Positions 7,820 through 10,372 of a DNA stretch of 10,372 bases are shown one piece after another. How positions within the stretch are numbered: position 1 is the stretch's first letter; each line of letters begins with the position of its first letter. The notes beneath the pieces were generated by a model. It saw nothing but the letters and a program-made list of their open reading frames with translations, did not search any database and was not told the origin of the DNA. The DNA is taken from the NCBI GenBank assembly GCA_947175775.1, contig CAMWNY010000057.1:1-10372 (forward strand), written 5' to 3'. Source of the DNA: an uncultured Lachnospiraceae bacterium. GTDB taxonomy: Bacteria; Bacillota; Clostridia; Lachnospirales; Lachnospiraceae. The translations under genes were made by a program, and so were the position numbers.

Positions 7820-7847
7820 ATTATATCATAAATTTTCAATTTATGAT
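7820..7847 (-). promoter_or_regulatory. Toxin-antitoxin promoter with overlapping operator
   Basis: On the minus strand an extended -10 (TGATATAAT, hexamer 7825-7820) lies about 60 bases before the antitoxin start. An inverted repeat with perfect 10-base arms (7825-7834 and 7838-7847) and a 3-base centre overlaps the -10 edge and the spacer. This is the expected position for an autorepressor operator. Confidence 0.55.
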
Positions 7848-7864
7848 CAACATTCGCCATTCGC

Positions 7865-7885
7865 AAAATGTACAAAAAATGTACA
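7865..7885. repeat. Short direct repeat with TGTACA palindromes
   Basis: AAAATGTACA occurs twice, at 7865-7874 and 7876-7885, 11 bases apart and so on the same face of the helix. Each copy contains the self-complementary TGTACA. It lies between the divergent toxin-antitoxin and tRNA-like RNA promoters. It may be a protein-binding site; nothing else indicates its role. Confidence 0.35.
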
Positions 7886-7998
7886 GATCCACTTTGCTCT
7901 CTTGCGCTCATTATATCAGAAATTTCCAATCCTCACACAATAATTTTTATAGAAACTCATAGTTCTCTTTCATACTAACGATTATAGTTAATCAGCAT

Positions 7999-8052
7999 CC
8001 TCGCAACTTTTTTGAAATGATATAACGTTCCAAATATTGTATTGTATATTCA
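7999..8052 (+). promoter_or_regulatory. Promoter of the tRNA-like RNA/DUF2828 unit, copy 2 of the shared element
   Basis: This copy shares 24 identical bases with 1657-1680 and 12 with 1689-1700. It holds -35 TTGAAA (8012-8017), a 17-base spacer and -10 TATTGT (8035-8040), which predicts a start near 8047. That is just upstream of the first base of the tRNA-like RNA's terminal stem (8053). The spacer centre has diverged between the copies while the -35, -10 and upstream bases are kept, as expected for a functional promoter. The imperfect dyad TTTGAAA-N10-TTCCAAA is also kept. No gene lies between 7762 and 8052. Confidence 0.6.
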
Positions 8053-8219
8053 GACGAAGGAAAAAGGACGAAAGCCTGCTGCCGCAGTAGCTCAGTTGGT
8101 AGAGCGCGGAAAAACAGGTCTTGACAAAGACCTTAACAGCAATCCTTATCACCTGTTCAGTGGCGTTGTCGCGGGTTCGATTCCCGTCTCGGCGGCAGCT
8201 TTCAACTTTTTCCCAAGTC
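8053..8219 (+). ncRNA. tRNA-like Y RNA (YrlA-like), RNA 1
   Basis: The core looks like a tRNA whose anticodon arm is replaced. There is an acceptor-like helix of 8 perfect pairs (8078-8085 with 8192-8199), then TA as tRNA positions 8-9. The D-stem GCTC/GAGC (8090-8093, 8102-8105) has the loop AGTTGGTA with the GG pair. The T-arm is GCGGG-TTCGATT-CCCGT (8171-8187). A 65-base insert (8106-8170) fills the anticodon place and contains a 7-pair hairpin (8116-8122/8127-8133). Outside the acceptor, GGAAAAAG (8059-8066) pairs with CTTTTTCC (8206-8213) and GAAA (8070-8073) with TTTC (8200-8203). In this stem GACGAAAG (8067-8074) faces CTTTCAAC (8199-8206), which matches the bacterial Y RNA signature as I recall it (GNCGAAN0-1G opposite CN0-1UUNANC), the Ro-binding site. 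No CCA end is encoded. The alternative, a degenerate or intron-bearing tRNA, is less likely because there is no anticodon arm. Confidence 0.8.
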
Positions 8220-8224
8220 CAAAC

Positions 8225-8366
8225 ACAGCCTTACTGTGGAAAAAGTCGAGTGCAACCGTATGAATACGTTGCGCACTCGATTACAAGTCTTGAAAAAGAC
8301 TTTTACAGCAATGAAAAACATTCAAGGTGGAATGCGCAGGTTCAAATCCTGCCCCGGTAAGGCTGT
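8225..8366 (+). ncRNA. Second tRNA-like RNA (YrlB-like), RNA 2
   Basis: Tandem to RNA 1 and homologous to its 3' half. A closing helix pairs 8225-8238 with 8353-8366: 10 perfect pairs, then a G.U, one mismatch and two more G-C. It abuts the T-arm GCAGG-TTCAAAT-CCTGC (8336-8352) exactly as an acceptor stem does. In place of the D-arm is a long hairpin (8246-8253 with 8273-8280, further pairs inside, loop TGAA 8261-8264). The insert in the anticodon position holds AAGTCTT-GAAA-AAGACTT (8285-8302), followed by TTACAGCAAT, nearly the same as in RNA 1. I see no complete Ro-binding signature. The RNA ends 41 bases before the DUF2828 start, so it may be processed from that mRNA's leader or act in cis. 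Confidence 0.65.
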
Positions 8367-8407
8367 TTGAAAACGAATCCAATACAATGCAGGAAGGGGG
8401 AAGCACT

Positions 8408-9940
8408 ATGAACTTCATGGAACTTTTACATCTCAATCTAACAAATCAGAAAAAGCGGACGGAAAACGGGGCAATCGGCTATCAAACCACAGGAAAAGCA
8501 CTTGTTGATTTGAATTTTGCTGTCGCATCCCTTAGAAATGAAAGTGAAACACAGATTGTAAAACGCTTTCTTCCTGCCTTTTATGAGGACAGATTGCTTG
8601 CGGTAAAATGGCTTTTTTTCTTACGGGATGTCAGAGGCGGATTAGGAGAGCGCCGGACGTTTCGTATCCTGATGAAATATCTCGCGGCAAGTGTTCCCGA
8701 ACTGACGCAGCGCCTGGTGGAACTTATGGCAGAATACGGACGTTTTGACGACTTGCTGTGTCTTCTTGACACCCCTGTTGAGGAAACGGTTTTAACGATA
8801 TTAAAGGCGCAGCTTGAGCAGGATGCACAAAATTTAACACACTGCAAAAGTGTTTCGCTCTGTGCAAAGTGGATGCCGAGCAACAACGCTTCTTCCGAAA
8901 ACAGCAAGCTTTCAGCCTCAAAATTGCAGCGTTTTATGGGACTAACCGCAAAGGAATACCGAAAACTGCTTGCTTCCCTGAGGGCACACCTGAATGTAAC
9001 GGAAGTCTATATGAGTGATAATCGCTGGACCCAAATTAACTATGCCTGCGTTGCATCCCGCTCAAACATTCTTTACCGGAACGCCTTTTTGCGCCATGAT
9101 GAAATACGCCGAAAAAATTACCTTGAACAAGTACAGCAAAACAAGGCTGTCATTCATGCAGGTGTCTTAATGCCGCACGAAATCGTATCGCAATACACTA
9201 CATGCTGTGACTGGCGTATCAGCGTCAATGCCAAAGACACCGCCTTGGAAGCGCTTTGGAAAAACTTACCCAACAAGGTAACATCCGCGCAAAATATACT
9301 TTGCATCGTTGACGGTTCCGGCAGTATGCTGTGTCCAGTAGGAAACGGTAATACGACAGCGCTCCATGTATCAAACGCGCTTGGTATTTACTTTGCAGAG
9401 CGTATGCACGGCGCATTCCGAAATAAATTTATTACCTTTTCCGACAAACCGCGATATGTGAACTTAAGCGCCTGCAGAACATTAAAGGAAAAACTGGAGC
9501 TGGCATTGTCGCATAATGACTGCACCAATACAAATATTGAAGCAACCTTCAATCTGATTTTGCAGACAGCACGAAACAGTCATTTAAAGCAGAACGAACT
9601 CCCGCAGACTGTCCTGATTATTTCGGATATGGAATTTGACTGTGCAGCAGGAAACAATGTTAACGACACGCTTTTTGAGACAATTGAAAAACGGTTTGCA
9701 ATGCACGGCTATCGTATGCCAAAGCTGGTATTTTGGAATGTCAACAGCAGGACAAACGTCGTTCCGGTCCGTGAAAACAAGCTTGGCGTGGCGCTGGTCA
9801 GCGGATTTTCCGTCAATATCTGCAATATGGTACTCTCGAACGAGCTGGACCCGTTTGCGTGCCTGAAAAAGGTACTTGACAGCGAACGCTACCAAAAGGT
9901 GGAAAATGCATATATACAATGCGATGTAAATTTGGTATGA
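8408..9940 (+). CDS. DUF2828-type protein: helical N-terminus plus von Willebrand A domain, Ro60-like architecture
   Basis: This 510-residue protein starts at the ATG after AGGAAGGGGG. The frame is open back to 8327, but that part lies inside RNA 2. Residues 1-290 are mainly helical and carry DUF2828-like signatures: LFFLRDVRGGLGERRTFR (69-86), YGRFDDLL (110-117), AKWMPSNNASS (153-163), MPHEIV (255-260). Residues about 296-470 are a vWA domain with an intact MIDAS: DGSGSM (302-307), the TNTN region (373-376) and SDMEF (406-410). Ro60 likewise joins a helical RNA-binding ring to a vWA/MIDAS domain. Classical bacterial Rsr proteins carry TROVE instead, and I do not see TROVE motifs. DUF2828 has no established function known to me. 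Directly downstream of two tRNA-like RNAs and sharing the rtcB promoter element, it is probably their protein partner (inference). Confidence 0.85.
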   Translation: MNFMELLHLNLTNQKKRTENGAIGYQTTGKALVDLNFAVASLRNESETQIVKRFLPAFYEDRLLAVKWLFFLRDVRGGLGERRTFRILMKYLAASVPELTQRLVELMAEYGRFDDLLCLLDTPVEETVLTILKAQLEQDAQNLTHCKSVSLCAKWMPSNNASSENSKLSASKLQRFMGLTAKEYRKLLASLRAHLNVTEVYMSDNRWTQINYACVASRSNILYRNAFLRHDEIRRKNYLEQVQQNKAVIHAGVLMPHEIVSQYTTCCDWRISVNAKDTALEALWKNLPNKVTSAQNILCIVDGSGSMLCPVGNGNTTALHVSNALGIYFAERMHGAFRNKFITFSDKPRYVNLSACRTLKEKLELALSHNDCTNTNIEATFNLILQTARNSHLKQNELPQTVLIISDMEFDCAAGNNVNDTLFETIEKRFAMHGYRMPKLVFWNVNSRTNVVPVRENKLGVALVSGFSVNICNMVLSNELDPFACLKKVLDSERYQKVENAYIQCDVNLV

Positions 9941-9968
9941 TTTCAGAAGAGATCATACCAAATTTTTT
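9928..9968 (+). terminator. Intrinsic terminator of the DUF2828 gene
   Basis: A 14-pair perfect stem (9928-9941 with 9952-9965) has a 10-base loop, and the strand continues into a run of six T (9963-9968). The stem overlaps the last codons and the TGA stop (9938-9940) of the DUF2828 gene. It is a strong rho-independent terminator that closes the RNA/DUF2828 unit. Confidence 0.9.
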
Positions 9969-9975
9969 ATGCATA

Positions 9976-10090
9976 CGGGCATCCAAATGAAAATGTCATC
10001 AAATCGATAAGTCGATTCGCTGACGGATGCCCGGCACGCGCGTAGTGGAAAAACCATTCTACTACTCGATTGTATACAAGCATCCGGAGG
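9976..10090 (+). promoter_or_regulatory. Structured 5' leader with possible switch to the ribosome site
   Basis: Nested pairing is seen: CGGGCATCC (9976-9984) with GGATGCCCG (10025-10033), then GTCA/TGAC (9995-9998, 10021-10024), then AATCGA-TAAG-TCGATT (10002-10017). On the 3' side the first two helices stack without a gap. GGATGC (10025-10030) is also complementary to GCATCC (10080-10085), which directly precedes the GGAGG (10086-10090) of the next gene. Two exclusive folds are therefore possible. It does not resemble a cobalamin riboswitch. It could also be a simple intergenic palindrome. Confidence 0.4.
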
Positions 10091-10096
10091 ATTATC

Positions 10097-10372
10097 ATGA
10101 ATAAAACAGTTTTATTAATCGGCATAAACGCCAAATATATCCACTCCAATCCAGCAATTCACGGTCTAAAGGCATACGCGGACCATTACTATCCAAACCG
10201 TCCAAACGGATGCAAACTTACGGTTGCCGAGTACACCATCAATCAGCAGGCAGATACCATTCTCGCCGACTTATATCAAAAAAAGCCGCAGGTTGCCGCG
10301 TTTTCCTGCTATATATGGAATTGGCGCATGATACAGGATTTGCTTGGGGAGCTGCCAAAGCTTTTGCCCGAT
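10097..10372 (+). CDS. Cobalamin-binding radical SAM protein, N-terminal part (runs off the window)
   Basis: Only the first 92 residues are in the window. They open MNKTVLLIGINAKYIHSNPA, the start typical of B12-binding radical SAM proteins (the DUF4080-type group). The sequence continues with an alternating strand/helix pattern of a Rossmann-like B12-binding domain, including VAAFSCYIWNWRMIQDLL. The CxxxCxxC cluster motif would lie beyond the window, so the radical SAM part is inferred from the family. The start ATG follows GGAGG at 6 bases. The preceding terminator makes it a separate transcription unit, with a structured leader. The substrate cannot be told. Confidence 0.8.
   Translation, partial: MNKTVLLIGINAKYIHSNPAIHGLKAYADHYYPNRPNGCKLTVAEYTINQQADTILADLYQKKPQVAAFSCYIWNWRMIQDLLGELPKLLPD

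Noticed and set aside
7865..7885. CRISPR-like or iteron array
   Set aside because: There are only two 10-base copies with 11-base spacing, and no spacers or cas genes.
8081..8197. Ordinary tRNA gene (tRNA-Ala-like) with an intron
   Set aside because: The D-arm and T-arm fit, but no anticodon stem-loop can be formed by removing a simple insert. A strict 7-pair acceptor has several mismatches, and the helix only works when extended outward. The tandem partner and terminal stem favour a Y RNA.
8042..8360. Small open frames across the tRNA-like RNAs (8042-8263, 8121-8360)
   Set aside because: They are translations of structured RNA (for example AVAQLVERGK from the D-arm region), have no ribosome sites and overlap both RNAs.
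8327..8407. Upstream ATG at 8327 as the DUF2828 start
   Set aside because: It lies inside the T-arm half of RNA 2 and has no ribosome site. The ATG at 8408 follows AGGAAGGGGG.
8408..9940. Classical TROVE-domain Ro60/Rsr protein
   Set aside because: The N-terminal signatures (RDVRGGLGERR, AKWMPSNN) fit DUF2828. The resemblance to Ro60 is in architecture only.
9976..10090. Cobalamin riboswitch before the B12-radical SAM gene
   Set aside because: It is too short, and I see none of the conserved B12-box sequence; only generic nested stems are present.

Overview
The window looks like chromosomal DNA of a spore-forming Clostridia, most likely Lachnospiraceae-like. The evidence is Gram-positive-style ribosome binding sites (AGG/GGAGG 6-13 bases before starts), a Firmicutes-type LexA box, a SpoIID/LysM peptidoglycan protein and paired WYL regulators. 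The left edge is not genomic: bases 6-38 match the Illumina Nextera (Tn5) read-1 adapter at 31 of 33 positions, so the truncation of the first gene is a contig-end artefact.

Layout. 39-1429 (-) is the N-terminal ~464 residues of uvrB, with an extended -10 promoter and a LexA operator upstream. 1657-1710 is a promoter-like block that recurs at 7999-8052. 1759-2991 (+) is rtcB, the GTP-dependent RNA ligase. A long perfect palindrome (2992-3028) separates it from a convergent spore-type peptidoglycan protein (3026-4684, -). 4848-7086 (+) is a two-gene operon of WYL-domain regulators. 7100-7761 (-) is a VapBC-type toxin-antitoxin pair. 8053-8366 (+) holds two tandem tRNA-like non-coding RNAs, followed by a DUF2828/von Willebrand A protein (8408-9940, +) that resembles Ro60 in architecture. 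A strong intrinsic terminator ends that unit. A structured 5' leader then precedes the start of a cobalamin-binding radical SAM gene (10097 to the edge).

The main biological point is the association of an RNA ligase (RtcB), two RNAs that mimic tRNA, and a Ro-like vWA protein. It parallels the Salmonella rsr-yrl-rtcBA locus (Ro60 orthologue, Y RNAs, RNA ligase), but with a DUF2828 protein in place of a classical TROVE/Ro protein. RNA 1 has a D-arm, a T-arm and an acceptor-like helix. A 65-base insert replaces its anticodon arm, and its terminal stem carries the bacterial Y RNA signature. RNA 2 keeps the T-arm and the same insert, but has a long hairpin in place of the D-arm. The rtcB gene and the RNA/DUF2828 unit share the same upstream element (24 identical bases, then TTGAAA-N17-TATTGT), which suggests co-regulation, with the WYL pair between them as possible regulators. 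Partnership, binding and regulation are inferences from sequence; no experiment or search was done.
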